From Diphasiastrum complanatum (taxonomy: Eukaryota > Streptophyta > Lycopodiopsida > Lycopodiales > Lycopodiaceae): a stretch of DNA of 64,000 bases. Position 1 is the first letter of the stretch. Every line of letters starts with the position of its first letter. This document shows, one piece after another, positions 47,601-58,000 of this stretch. The stretch lies in assembly GCA_029204225.1 (NCBI GenBank), contig CM055099.1, positions 45,341,489 to 45,405,488 of the forward strand, read 5' to 3'. The translations under genes were made by a program, and so were the position numbers. The notes below the pieces were generated by a model. It was not told the DNA's origin, ran no database searches, and worked only from the letters and a program-made list of their open reading frames with translations.

Positions 47601-48615
47601 TAGAATTAGTGCTAATGATGTTACAATCCTTCTAATTTATGTGGATGACATTATTTTAAGTGGAGGGAACAAGGAAGATATAGAAGATATCAAGAAAGCA
47701 CTAAAAAAGGAATTTGAAGTGCATGATCTTGGTCTTTTGAGCTATATCTTAGGAATAGAAGTAATTAGAACTTCTCAAATCACTTTTATTTCACAAGAGA
47801 AGTATGCTATTTCTATTCTCAATAGATTTCATATGGTAGATGCAAATCCTATTGATACACCTATGGAATCACATGTAAAGCTAACTATAAGAGGTAATGA
47901 AAGATCCTTCGAGGACATTACTCTCTATAGGAAGCTAATAGGTTCTCTTATATATCTAACCATCACAAGACCTGATTTATCTTATTGTGTTGGTAGATTA
48001 AGCCAATTCATGCAAGATCCTAGCATAGAACATTGGAAACTAGGAAAGAGGATCTTGAGATACATCTCGGGAACAAAAGATTTTGGCATTGTTTATAGAG
48101 GCTCATCACCTAACTTATTTGGTTTTTCAGATTCAGATTTTGCAGGAGACCTTATGGATAGAAAATCCATAAATGCACATGCTATTTTCATAGGTGATGG
48201 AGCTATCTCATGGATGTCGAAGAAACAAGCAACTATATCACTTTCTTCTAGTGAGGCCGAGTACAAAGCTTTGACATCATGCACAAAGGAGATGGTGTGG
48301 ATCAAGAGGATGATTATGGAGCTTCATTTGCTGGATTTTTCAGAGAGTCCAATCATCTTTTGTGACAACCTTTCAGCCCAAAGTCTAGCAAGCAATCCGG
48401 TTTTCCATGCAAGGAGCAAACATATCGAGGTGGCTTACCATTTTGTGAGAGAACAAGTGTTGGCAAAAGAGATCAAGCTTGAACATGTCCCATCAAAGGA
48501 ATGTGTGGCTGATATCTTTACCAAAGCATTGGGAAAGGACTTATTTTTCAAGCATAGAACAAGTCTTGGTGTACTTTCTAAATCTATGTTAAAACTAGTT
48601 GAAGAGGGAGTGTGA
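44665..48615 (+). CDS. Copia gag-pol polyprotein, 1,316 aa, intact
   Basis: One open frame carries all copia domains in order. Gag with UBN2-type block, about residues 1-200 (NYSTWKVRMESLLEMNELMD). CCHC knuckle CFYCGVKGHFASDC at about 245-258. Protease WIDSGATSHMT, catalytic D306. Integrase HHCC (H439, H443; CEECALSKSH), then D503 (LLHSDIHG), D565 (RSDNGGEY) and E601 (NGVAERKNRT), a DD35E spacing. Reverse transcriptase LIYVDDIIL (Y992-D995), preceded by SLYGLKQAPRSWYARL. RNase H with SDSDFAGD, SLSSSEAEYKAL and FCDNLSAQSLASNP near the end. All catalytic residues are present. The stop TGA (48613-48615) lies inside the first bases of the 3' LTR. The start ATG was chosen because GGYMLES follows it, as in the related gag at 25976. 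Confidence 0.97.
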   Translation: MATNGGYMLESNDRLTSLNYSTWKVRMESLLEMNELMDIVVGVEERPLAPQEQLRYDKRAKKALHMIKMNVTNELIKEVGKCTSSSEAWEALKKVYESKSTSRVLTLRRQIFSCMQKKSESGHAFVLRVKALNDELACINDGINNEELVQVILNGLLDDHANLVQSYAIQKCLPSVGDLQEVLLAEEFRLQARVGASSTSQGGEEEAMFSKGKFKGKGKSNWSKGQDQGEHSTFGKKKDRSKLKCFYCGVKGHFASDCFKKKRDQGEKQTNLTIDEGGDELLSNDAFVMSSCLLANHGDIDPWWIDSGATSHMTYHKEYFSSLMAFDGDRKVIYTANDGECTIKGIGTIPISLSTNRNIELKDVLLIPSITKNLLSVSQMLDKGFKVEFDGDACLIKKGCSIIAKGKRQGKLFKLDACVVANQVGCMANEQMSIQEVWHKRMGHLNYKALEVIAKKEVVRGLPKSLTCLNHVCEECALSKSHRLPYTRSISRSKMHFSLLHSDIHGVTTISNGGAKMYVTFIDDFSRFCWVYLLKSKDEVFDVFVKFKVAIETQFTTKIKCLRSDNGGEYISNKFKAFCDEHGIKREYTCPRTPQQNGVAERKNRTLCESAKAMRLNANLPKPFWSDALLCANFLCNRWPSVVLEGKTPFEALFGTKPNVKFLRTFGCICYFNITLDDRTKEDPSSRKGIFVGYSEVSKAYRIYVPSIKKVFTSRDVIFDESNIPKVVSSDDGVVATNVLDDNGVDDTLDVDVEEASSSQIPRRTPRHKVKPSRLTYDGKGNQVVDGSNYAFLTSFDVPSCVDEARQKEEWIQAMDLEFEALMKNNTWRLVELPKGKSAIGCKWIFKVKTNQDGSINKLKARLVAKGYAQEHGIDYEETFAPVAKMVSIRVIISLATLYGWDLWQLDISNAFLNGDLEEEVYMEQPESYVSHSKPNHVCFLQKSLYGLKQAPRSWYARLNSFLLSQNFTMSEYDHSLYFRISANDVTILLIYVDDIILSGGNKEDIEDIKKALKKEFEVHDLGLLSYILGIEVIRTSQITFISQEKYAISILNRFHMVDANPIDTPMESHVKLTIRGNERSFEDITLYRKLIGSLIYLTITRPDLSYCVGRLSQFMQDPSIEHWKLGKRILRYISGTKDFGIVYRGSSPNLFGFSDSDFAGDLMDRKSINAHAIFIGDGAISWMSKKQATISLSSSEAEYKALTSCTKEMVWIKRMIMELHLLDFSESPIIFCDNLSAQSLASNPVFHARSKHIEVAYHFVREQVLAKEIKLEHVPSKECVADIFTKALGKDLFFKHRTSLGVLSKSMLKLVEEGV
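48600..48610 (+). other. Polypurine tract of the young copia
   Basis: The purine run GAAGAGGGAG lies directly before the 3' LTR and is also coding, read as EEG within the last codons of the polyprotein. Confidence 0.88.
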
Positions 48616-49263
48616 AAAATTGTCAACTAGTAGTATTTTCCTAACTTGAGATTTTGTAGGCCTATGGCCAAATAAAAGTTAGAGATAGGTTCATACATGT
48701 ATGTAGAGGCCCAAAGTATGTGTACACTACTTTTGAGGTCACATTAATTAGAGGAGGTCGAGTGTGGAGCTCTTCTATTGGCTCATAATTTGGTGCATTC
48801 CTATTTGACCAAATTTCTAGGTATATGGGTGAATCCTATTGGACCCCAATTTTAGCCTATCATAAGACAAGTGGCCAAGAGGCACTATGGCTGCTATAAA
48901 TAGCCATCTCCACGAGTATGTACACATCTCATTTTCATTCTATTGAATGAATGTTATGCTCTTTGAAGATCCATCTTCTTCTCTCTCACTTTTTTGTTCA
49001 TATCTTGCATTCTAGCCACTAGAATTGTGATTTCTTTGTTGCTATGGCTTCACACGTGTGAAATGCAGGTTGTAGGCTCTGAAGTACGGACAGGGACAGC
49101 AAGTTTCTGTTTGTGGAAGCTTATGATCAGATTTTGATGTTTAGTTGATGTTTAGTATGCTTAACATCACAATTTCTATCATTTTTTCAATCTAGATGTG
49201 CATAACTTCCATGGCCAAGATCTTTATGAAACTTTAGCATCTTTTGGATCTGAGTTTTTCACA
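48611..49263 (+). repeat. 3' LTR of the young copia
   Basis: 653 bp, same length as the 5' LTR and no difference seen on reading. Offset between the two is 5,199 bases. Confidence 0.97.
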
Positions 49264-49268
49264 TTTTC
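49264..49268 (+). repeat. Target-site duplication, right
   Basis: TTTTC, matching 43407-43411. Confidence 0.92.
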
Positions 49269-51343
49269 TAGAAGGACTATGGTGTATTTTAAAAAGTAGA
49301 AATCAGAAGTCTTCAACTGCTTCAGAATTTTCAGGGAGCATGCAAAAAAGGAGACTGGACGGACGATCAAGGCTCTAAGGTCAAACAACGGTGGAGAATA
49401 TATCTCTATTGAGTTTAAGGAGTACTGCCAAAGCCAAGGCATTGAGCAGCAATTCATCACTCCTTACAGTCCTCAATCTAATGGCTTAGCCGAGAGGAAG
49501 AACCGTACCCTGGTTGAATCAGCCAAATGTATGCTAGCGCATGCATCACTGTCCAAGAGATTATGGGTTGAAGTTGTCTCCACTGCAGCTTACGTCTAGA
49601 ACAGATGTTTGACTAAGGCCTCTCAGGCAAGACACCCCATGAGGTGTGGACAGGCTCTAAGCCTTCTGTGAAGAACCTAAGAGTGTTTGGGTGCATTGCC
49701 TAGACACGAGGAAGAAATTGGACTTCCAAAGTCTCAAGACCATCTTGATTGGATATACTTCATTTGATAATACATACAAGTTATATGATCCTGATATCTA
49801 GCAAATCTTATATAGTCGAGATATAGTCTTTATCGAGGATCAGTTCGTTGACCTCAAAGGCAAGGATATTGCTCCAGGAGAACCTTCATCACCTGTCATT
49901 AACACGGTAGTCCGAGCTTCTGGCTCAGGCGTGTCTATTGTCGACCCACTCGTGACGAAGAATCAGATGAAGATGTTGCTGCTACCCAACAACAAAAAGT
50001 CCCAGGAGTGGTTCATCAGTCAAATCCTCCCAGAAGATCAAGCCAAGTGCGCACACAACCCACAAGGTATACTCCTGAGTATGCATGTCTCTTGATACAA
50101 GAATCAACTATAGTCGAAGAGGCACTCAGCCAACCAGACTCCGATCTCTGGAGAAAAGCTATGGACAGAGAGTATTCCTCTTTGATCAAGAACCAGACAC
50201 GGTCATTAGTCGAAGCTCCTATTGGCTGCAATATCATTATTGCAAATGGATCTTTAAGATCGATACAATATCAACGGAGCAATTGATCAAAGGAAGACAA
50301 GACTGGTAGCACAAGGATTCACTTAGATCTTGAACGTTGACTACAGTGAGACTTTCAATCCAGTAGTTAAACATTTGTCGATCCGAATGCTCTTGTCTTA
50401 TGCTGCAGCTGAGTTTGACATGACTGATATAGGCGAAGCTCACTTATGTCTGGGTATTCAAATCACAGAGACAGAGCCAAACGACTGATTTACATCACTT
50501 AACAAAGGTATCTTTAGAATGTTCTTAACAGATACAATATAATAAATTGTAAATTAGCTCACTCACCAATGGATCCAGGCCTGCATTTGTCAAAGGACCA
50601 ATGTCCCTAGACCAAATAGGAAGAGGAGCAGATGAGAGAGTATAATTATCAATCGATACTTGGGTCTCTCACATACGCAATGGTCTGTACAAGACCAGAT
50701 ATCTCTTTTGCAGTAAGCTCACTCAACCAATATATGGCTAATCCTGGCATTACCCATTGGAAGGCTCTCATAAGAGTCATGAGGTATATTCGAGCTACCA
50801 TGGACCAGTGCATCTGCTATGGAGATGTCAGCAACGACAATCTTCATCAGCTCAGTGAATATCCTGATGCAAGCTGGGGAGGAGATATAGACAATTGTAA
50901 GTCCACATCTAGATTTACATTCTTCTTCAACGACGGTCCTAACTCATGGAACAGTTGTAAGCAAACTTCTATCGCACTTTCTTCTACAGAAGCAGAATAC
51001 ATTGCTACTTCTCAATCTATTAAGGAAGTGTTTTGGTTGAGAAATTTATTGTCAGACGTTAATCTGTATTAGTACAGCCCTACAATTTTATTTTGTGATA
51101 ATCAGAGTGTTCTTGCCTTATCTGCCAACTCTAGATTTCACTCTAGGAGTAAGCACATTGAAATCAGATATCACAATATCACGGGCAAGGTTCTCAACAA
51201 GGAGGTAAGCTTAACGTACTGCAGAACGCAGGACATGGTTGTAGATATATTCACGAAAGCATTAAGTGTTAATGCACACAACAAATTTTGTGCATTGCTT
51301 AGTCTGAAGATCAAGGCATTCACGGATCCAAATTAAGGGGGGG
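49264..51343 (+). pseudogene. Old copia pol: integrase, linker, RNase H (reverse transcriptase mostly lost)
   Basis: Integrase resumes with KALRSNNGGEYISIEFKEYC and SPQSNGLAERKNRTLVESAK, then breaks near 49600. A linker follows (QPTRYTPEYACLL; LSQPDSDLWRKAMDREYSSL). The YVDD region is deleted. From 50632: YQSILGSLTYAMVCTRPDIS, ISLNQYMANPGITHWK-like text, SIALSSTEAEYIATSQSIK, FCDNQSVLALSANSRFHSRS and VVDIFTKALS. A purine tract (AAGGGGGGG, about 51334-51343) precedes the LTR. Its left part is 43331-43411. Gag of the same family may be at 36233-36900, with about 6.4 kb of later insertions between. Confidence 0.9.
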
Positions 51344-51580
51344 TGTTGAATTTGTCTCCTCTACTCTCCTAGATCCCATTTTAATCTGTCTCTATTCATG
51401 CTGCATTTTTACTCACGTTGTCGTCGCAGTCTACATATTTACACGTAAATTTTCACAGGCAAAAAAAAGACGAACAAAACGCGACACTGTGTTTTGTGAT
51501 AGGCGAAAAAGGCGACACTGCCTTACAAAATGCCAAAGGTGTCCTAGGAAGCAAAGGCACCCTGTAAATCAAATCTCTGT
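51344..51580 (+). mobile_element. Old copia 3' LTR, right-truncated
   Basis: Starts TGTTGAATTTGTCTCC after the polypurine tract. Blocks such as CTCCTAGATCCCATTTTAAT and AGGCACCCTGTAAATC match the minus-strand LTR 56887-58000. Similarity ends at about 51580. Confidence 0.8.
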
Positions 51581-53153
51581 CCGAGGACGTGTACTTGATT
51601 TCTCTCTCTACCCAAGAGCAAGGTTTTTTTATACTTAGTTTTTTCATTACAAGTCTCCCACATATGTGAATGTACTTTGGTGAATGGTTTATGCATGTCT
51701 TATTGTGCTCTTGCCTTAGATTTGTGAGATAGATTTTGGAATTCAATCTATAGCTTGATCTTTGTGCAACCACCCACACCTTAGGAGATCAATCACACTT
51801 TTGGGCTGTCCCACACGTGTGAAATTTAAAACTTTGCCTGCAGAGCTCTACTCCCTTTAATAAGACAAGAGAAGTTTTCTTTGATCAAACGGAGCATAAA
51901 CAAAAACATCTTTGCTTTGTCTCTCTTTTTTTATTGGATTAATTTCAACCCTAGAAATATAAGTCACTCTTCCAATAACAAATTTATCCAAATAGCTATG
52001 ATATGCTGAATACCCTGGCCTCTTGAATATCACAACAAAATATTATCATCACACTAAAGCCATAGACTAGACATCAAAAGTCCATTAAACTAAAGCCATA
52101 TAGTAGACTTAAAAAAAAAAAGCATGGTAGGTGAACCAAGCTTTCCCGGAAAGTAGCAGATCTACTTCCACTGCCTTCTCCATCTCTTCCACTTGCGTTT
52201 GCAAGTCCATAAACTTAATTGTAGAAGAAATTTTGATTTCAAAATAAGATTCTTCACACATACTAAACTACCCTGTTACTACATCTAAGGAGATGACATT
52301 ATTCCCAACTAATATATCATGTTTTCATTACTATATAAATCTATCGTTCTTAGTACAATAGTGTGATACTCTCACTGGCTAAGAAGTAGCTATATTCTAA
52401 TACCCTCTAAGCATGTCACCACTTGCATGTTGAACAACTTAGCTCCATTTTTTTTTTTTTTTTGACAACACTAGCTAGTCTCACCAACTGTATTATGTAC
52501 AATATGTACGCCTTATATCGCAAAGTAAGGTGAAGCCAAGGGGCACACATTTCCAAACATCTACTTGCCTGGCAGAAGACACAGTTCCAGCTCAACTACT
52601 GCAAGGAACCCTAGCAAAAAATCTAAGAATCCCTAGCAACATTTTTTGTGTGAATTTGTGCAGCACCCACTTGTAAAGAATCATCTGCCAATTTGCCAAT
52701 ATGACTATGTAAGCATGTGCTGATATGCTGAAACTTTAGGTTTCTAGTTACAGTTCCTTGTAAATAGAAGAAAACTTTCTAGATGGCAAAACATCTTCAT
52801 GAGACTAACCAGACACATACTATTGTAACCTAACCTAACATGATTGTCTAGTGATGGCAAGCAAGAAAAGCTTAATGATTTTAGGGACAAGATCTCCATT
52901 TAAGAAAAGCAATTGAGAATCAATCGAGGTAGAGGTCTGAAAATGATATCAAAAGCTTCCTTCCAAACTACTTTGTCATTGATTCAATTTCAAAAGAAAG
53001 CATTGTCAAAAATAAATAAAAGACCAATTAGCCCACTCTTTGAAAAAGTTATGGACTAATTGCTTTTGCACTATGACGATGCATGTAGAGCTTCCTGTAG
53101 GTATACATGCATTTGCCAAAGAAAGATTGCGGCAATCTTTGCAATCTCCTTAG
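51581..53153. other. Long stretch without a recognised gene
   Basis: AT-rich. Contains a CACACGTGTG at 51812-51821, a T-run near 52450 and no motif-bearing ORF. The palindrome suggests LTR debris of the young-copia lineage for the first few hundred bases, without proof. Confidence 0.5.
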
Positions 53154-53536
53154 CCTTTGAAATGGCAGCCCACCCATGCTTTGAAGCCAATGCACTGATC
53201 CAAAGCAACTATGACAAAGGTCGTCACGACCAGTGTTGGGTGGGTATATAGATGCCCGACTGGTATATGCAATGGTGTCAACAATGGTATCATAAAACAT
53301 ATCCGTCCGGTATATGATTTTGTGATACTATGGGTGATACGCGACCTTTGAAATGGCAGCCCCACCCATGCTTTGAAGCCAATGCACTGATCCAAAGCAA
53401 CTATGACAAAGGTCGTCACGACCAGTGTTGGGTGGGTATATAGATGCCCGACTGGTATATGCAATGGTGTCAACAATGGTATCATAGAACATATCCGTCC
53501 GCTATATGATTTTGTGATACTATGGGTGATACGCGA
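53154..53536. repeat. Tandem duplication, two units of 191-192 bp
   Basis: Unit 1 (53154-53344) and unit 2 (53345-53536) both start CCTTTGAAATGGCAGCC and end GGGTGATACGCGAC. Only a few differences were seen: one extra C near the start of unit 2, ATAAAAC versus ATAGAAC, and CCGGTAT versus CCGCTAT. ORFs across it are by-products. Confidence 0.93.
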
Positions 53537-53834
53537 CCCGGGCTGGTTTTAGCCCATCAATGCACATATCGATACCCGGAGTAGGGGCAAAAAAGTTCAA
53601 ATTTACCTTGGTATCAATACAACATCCATTTTTAGTTAGTTTCCAAAATTTCATTATGTGATAAATATTATTTATGGTGTCCCAAAGACATTGGTGAGCA
53701 CAAACAAAGTATTGGCCTTTAAAATCATATGCACATATTACATTTAAAAAGGTCATGCTTTTCATTAAATACATACTACCCTTTATAAAATGGCTAATTT
53801 TAGAAAAAAATTATATACTCATACCCGGGTGCGA
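53537..53834. other. Unassigned spacer with GATACCCG words
   Basis: Contains GATACCCGG (53570) and TACCCGGGTG (53823). No gene. Confidence 0.4.
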
Positions 53835-54055
53835 GAACCAAACACATTGAGATTCAGTATCACTTTATACGTGAGAGGCTGCTGAGTCGTGAAATTCATG
53901 TTGTTCGTTGTAGCACAGAAGAACAACTAGCTGATATTTTCACTAAGCCACTTGTTGGAGAAAAGTTTGATAAGTTTAGATCAAAGCTTTCTGTACTTAA
54001 AGTTTTACTTCAGCTTACAATCGTTGAGAGTGATAACTGTGAAGAAGTTTTCTGA
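53835..54055 (+). mobile_element. Copia RNase H C-terminal fragment
   Basis: Reads TKHIEIQYHFIRERLLSREI, HVVRCSTEEQLADIFTKPL and FDKFRSKLSVLKV: the last 70 residues of a copia polyprotein. Nothing of the same element lies to the left. Confidence 0.9.
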
Positions 54056-55058
54056 TGAAGATTCTAGGATTGATATCCTATAAAATACCTACAGCAACCT
54101 TTTGTTGAAGTTATTACAATCGCGTCATTATAGTTAATGCATGTACAAAGTGGGCGGACTGTCAACGCGAAGTCGTTGGGTCACAATATCGAATTTACAA
54201 GTATCAAAAATATACATTGACTCGAAAAATATAGATTTTTCGAGTCGATCCAGTATCGAAAAATTCTAGAAAATTTGATCCTAAATTTTTTTATCCTCTG
54301 CTCAGAAATTCGAGCCTTCTATTTTTAGTTTTTCATAATGCTCATTATTGAATGGATTTGAGGCTGAGCATCGAATTCCAACAGAGACAACCCATATTTT
54401 TTTGAGATGTAGAAGAATAATAGATTAAATAGCAATATACATTCTTGATGTAATGCCCTATGAATAAACATGGGCTTATACAAAGATAGCAACAATGATA
54501 GAAAGCATCCATTACAAATACATGTTGCACATGTACATTCCCAAAAATTGAGAAATATATATTGATATTTATGAGAGTTTTTACAAATCTTGCAAACATC
54601 TGTAAGTGAGTATATTGTATCATGATTGCTCTATTATCTGAACAATTCCTCCCAAATCTTTGCATTTGATTTTCTCTTCATGTCTTTTACGTATCTGCAC
54701 AAACATACATTATTCAATGTATAGTTAGTGATCTAAATATTGACAAAATAACAAATACAAATTCATATACTAATAAATAGATATCACATACCAATTTTCC
54801 ATTCGATATAAAGCTGAAATATTAAGAGATATCTTGATGTAAAAGTATCAGCTCTGCTCTAATGTAGAATAAGTGTTGAAGGGTTTGCAGATCCCAAGGC
54901 AATCCTAACCCTAGTTAATAAGTGAGAGGAATTTGGCACCCTGTGTGTGTAAGTCCAACCCGATAATCACATAGTTATTTGATTAGTTAGGAAGTTAATA
55001 AAAGGACTTTAGGCCTTTTTGCGGGACTTTTAATGTCGTAGGCCTAAATGTCAAGTTA
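54056..55058. other. Stretch without a recognised gene
   Basis: AT-rich. A minus-strand ORF (54345-54665) is compositionally poor and without motif. From about 54870 onward the sequence may belong to the leader of the gypsy gag that follows. Confidence 0.45.
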
Positions 55059-56280
55059 GTGAATAAAGTTGGGTCTCCCACCAAAATTGGTTCAAATTCA
55101 ATTTCAAATTGGTTCTCTCCAATTTTTGAATGGGTTCTTGGGTATCCGGAGAGACTAGCTTTACCATCCCCACCAACACAACTGGCTCCTCCTGCTAATT
55201 TGATGGAACCAGAACTTTATAGAGGCAACGAGCAATGGAATTACAGTAATGAGAGCGGACCTTTAGAATAGTATGCTATTTATGTTGTCACACAACAACA
55301 AGCATCTAGAAATTGGACCAGAGTGTCACTTGGATGCTTTGCATGTGGAGAAAATCACAGAGTTGCAGAATGTCCAAACAAAGACAAATTTGTACCATTT
55401 TGTCGTGATTGTGTTTATGGGCATTGCTACAAGGAGTGTCCAGCAAGACCGAAGCTGCCACCGGCCACAACTCCTGTCAATTTGATAACAATCAAAAGAC
55501 CAGCAATTCAACTTGAACCAAGTATACCCTTGATGGTGGTTACTAGAGCACATAAGCAGAAAGAACCGGTAGCAAATCTAGTGCCTGCTATATCAATGGC
55601 ATCTGGAGTCTATCCAAATCTCCATGCCAAAAAGAGGAGATATCAGGATATGAGATAGTGGATTAAACTTTGCAAGAAGAAGAGGAGCTTGAAGCCGCTA
55701 AAGCTGTAGCCGAAGTCCACTCTTCACCTATGCAGCCACTGAATAATCCACGAACGAATATGAATATTGTTTCCTCATCATGAAAAACCCTTCAAGATGA
55801 CTAAACTGGAAGCGCCACAAACAGAGTTACTCATGAATATTTTGTCTAGTAAGATCAATATTACGTTGGATGAGTTCTTGAAGTTGGTGCCAAGCGCAAA
55901 AGAAGCATTAGTATAAAAGTTATCTCAAACTAAACCAGAAGTCTATCAAGGACCACTTTTTGTGCTGGATTAGAAGAATCTTATGAAGTAACTCCATGTC
56001 AGAGCCACTTGGGAAAGTGAGCAAAAAAAACATCACCTTGCCGATACAGCAGCCGTGATAGATGGAGGTTCGGGAGTTAACCTAATTTCAACAAAGCTAT
56101 GTGCAAAATGGAGCCTCACAAGAATTAAGGCTGCGACTTTTGCCATTAAACTAGACGATCAAAATGACAGTTCATCGTCCGCGAGGAATGGTTGAAGACA
56201 TACCTGTCAAAATTGTTGGAGTACAATTTGTCATTACTTTTGTAGTAATGGACTCACCTGAAGCACAAAATGTCGCTGTC
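55059..56280 (+). pseudogene. Ty3/gypsy gag-protease fragment
   Basis: Cysteine-rich block CFACGENHRVAECPNKDKFV then FCRDCVYGHCYKECPARPKL (55330-55460), a double knuckle. After stops and shifts, LMNILSSKINITLDEFLKLV, then the protease TAAVIDGGSGVNLISTKLC (about 56050). The DGGSG motif matches the gypsy at 30540, so the families are related. It is cut at about 56280 by the antisense copia. Confidence 0.85.
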
Positions 56281-56764
56281 GTAAGAACTTGGCAAGCTTG
56301 TAGCTAGTTGCATCACTACGTCTTGATCATCTATGATAGATCCGACAATGGCCATTTGTCTTAGCAAGTTCTTGAATTGATTAATGTGATTCTACAAAGA
56401 ATCACCACTCATCATCTTGAGGGAGTAGAATTTCTTCCTGAGATGTAGCTTGGAAGCTATATCTCGCACTTCATATAGTGTGCTCAAGATGTCCCAGACT
56501 TCTTTCGATGTCTGAGCTTCAGATACATGGCCGATCTGTGTATCCGTGATATTGAGGATGATCAGTGCAAAAGCTTTTCCATCCTTCAGTTTCCATCTGG
56601 CGATTGCCGTGTCATCCGCTTCGGGTTTCCCTTCTGCACCTGTAACAACGTCGTACAATTCTTTTGCCATTAGTACAGTCTTCGTCTTAAATTTCCACAG
56701 ATGGTAATTGGCTCCATCAAGCTTGTCCATGAGAGGACTGGCTTTCCCTTGGGAATCCATGTGG
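56281..56764 (-). pseudogene. Copia gag, minus strand, truncated
   Basis: Starts MDSQGKASPLMDKLDGANYH at 56760 and reads WKFKTKTVLMAKELYDVVTG, WDILSTLYEVRDIASKLHL and KKFYSLKMMSGDSL, stop, NHINQFKNLLRQMA. The stop TAG replaces the CAG codon of the sister copy at 36598. It ends at about 56285 within the SLPSSYDS block. Confidence 0.92.
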
Positions 56765-56874
56765 AAGAATTAGTCTAAGTGATAGGAGAAACTATCAGTG
56801 ACTTAAGTATGAAACAATTACTCTATCAGCTAGTAGAGTCTTGTACTGTGGGAGCTAATCGAACTATAAAGATT

Positions 56875-56886
56875 GCTCTGATACCA
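56875..56886 (-). other. Copia primer-binding site (tRNA-iMet), minus strand
   Basis: GCTCTGATACCA on the plus strand, directly next to the LTR. Confidence 0.9.
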
Positions 56887-58000
56887 TGTTGGGAGAGAAG
56901 GAGGAACGAATAAATGATGAACATGAACGAGAAACGAATTCGAACAAGAAACGAACGAGAAACGAACTCGAACAAGAAACGAATGAAAAGCGAACTTGAA
57001 CAAAAAATCTTCGTGCGCAGCGGAATGAGTTAAATGACTCTCTCCCTAAGCATGACTACGCCAATCAGAATGAACAAAACTTTAGTGATAGAAATCACAG
57101 TCATTCTAGATTATGTAGCCAAACATTTAAATGGATGAAGCGCTAGATGAATAATTTGTCGCGAATTGCAAGACAAATTATCTATCGCGAATGATTCGCG
57201 AAGAGCTAGACTGTGCTCGACTGATAATTAGTCGCGAATTGTTCGCGAAAGACAAAACTAAAAGTTGATCGCCTATTACCAGAAAGAGCAGCTAGAAAGA
57301 TCAGACAAAATGAAAAACAAGCATAACAATATTAACACAGATCTGAATGCAGAACAAAGAGCTGTATCAGATTAAATATATCATGTATACAAGTTAATAA
57401 TACAGTAGAGCACAATACAATAGCGGACAAAACCACGTGCCCTACGAAACTTATTTCTGTTTGTAATGAGGAATGAAACCTCTTCTCTTAGACTCTTCTT
57501 AACTCACTTGATCATCTGATCATAATCATCGAATACGCAGATGGTATCCAATATATATACATAATATTACGGGTGTGCAGATGCGAAAGTACAGAGTGGA
57601 TGTGTTGTTTGTAGGAGATCGTGAGTGGCTGCAATCGTTGTCCAATCTGTTAGCGCAACTGCATGGGGTGAAGGTGAAAAGGGTGCGACGTCAGCCAGTA
57701 CCGAAGTGAACGTTGGTGATGACGCAAAAGTGCGTCACTCTTACGAATGACCTTAGGATAAGATTTACAGGGTGCCTTATTTGTTAAGGCACCTTTGACA
57801 TTCAGTAAGGTAGTGTCCCCTTTTCGCCTGTCACCATGACCTGTGTAAGAACACAATATCGCGATTCGTTCGCCTTTTCTTCGTTTGTGCGAATTTGCGT
57901 GTAAAAATGTAGATTGCGTGACAACGTTAGAAAAAAATGGAACATGAATGAAGGCAAATTAAAATTGGGATTTAGGAGAGTAGGAGGAGTAAATCCAACA
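56887..58000 (-). mobile_element. Copia 5' LTR, minus strand, 1,114 bp
   Basis: On the minus strand it starts TGTTGGATTTACTCCTCC and ends CTCCCAACA at the primer site. It is the only full-length LTR of the family also seen at 35610-36078 and 51344-51580. A TCGCGA-rich segment (57150-57260) is shared with the copy at 35735-35845. The outer flank is ACATATAC; no partner duplication is available because the element is truncated. Confidence 0.85.

Larger units (their letters stand above)
43412..49263 (+). mobile_element. Complete young Ty1/copia retrotransposon, 5,852 bp
   Basis: Two 653-bp LTRs (43412-44064 and 48611-49263) appear identical base for base on reading. LTR ends are TGTGAAAAA and TTTTTCACA. 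The target duplication is TTTTC. The primer site abuts the 5' LTR, a single 1,316-aa gag-pol frame is unbroken, and the polypurine tract lies at 48600-48610. All parts for autonomous transposition are present. It landed inside the integrase of an older copia in the same orientation. Related older gag sequence is at 25976-26545. Confidence 0.97.

Noticed and set aside
53049-53485. ORFs across the 191-bp duplication as a repeat protein
   Set aside because: The open frames are a by-product of duplicating a stop-poor segment; the two units are read in different frames because of a one-base difference.
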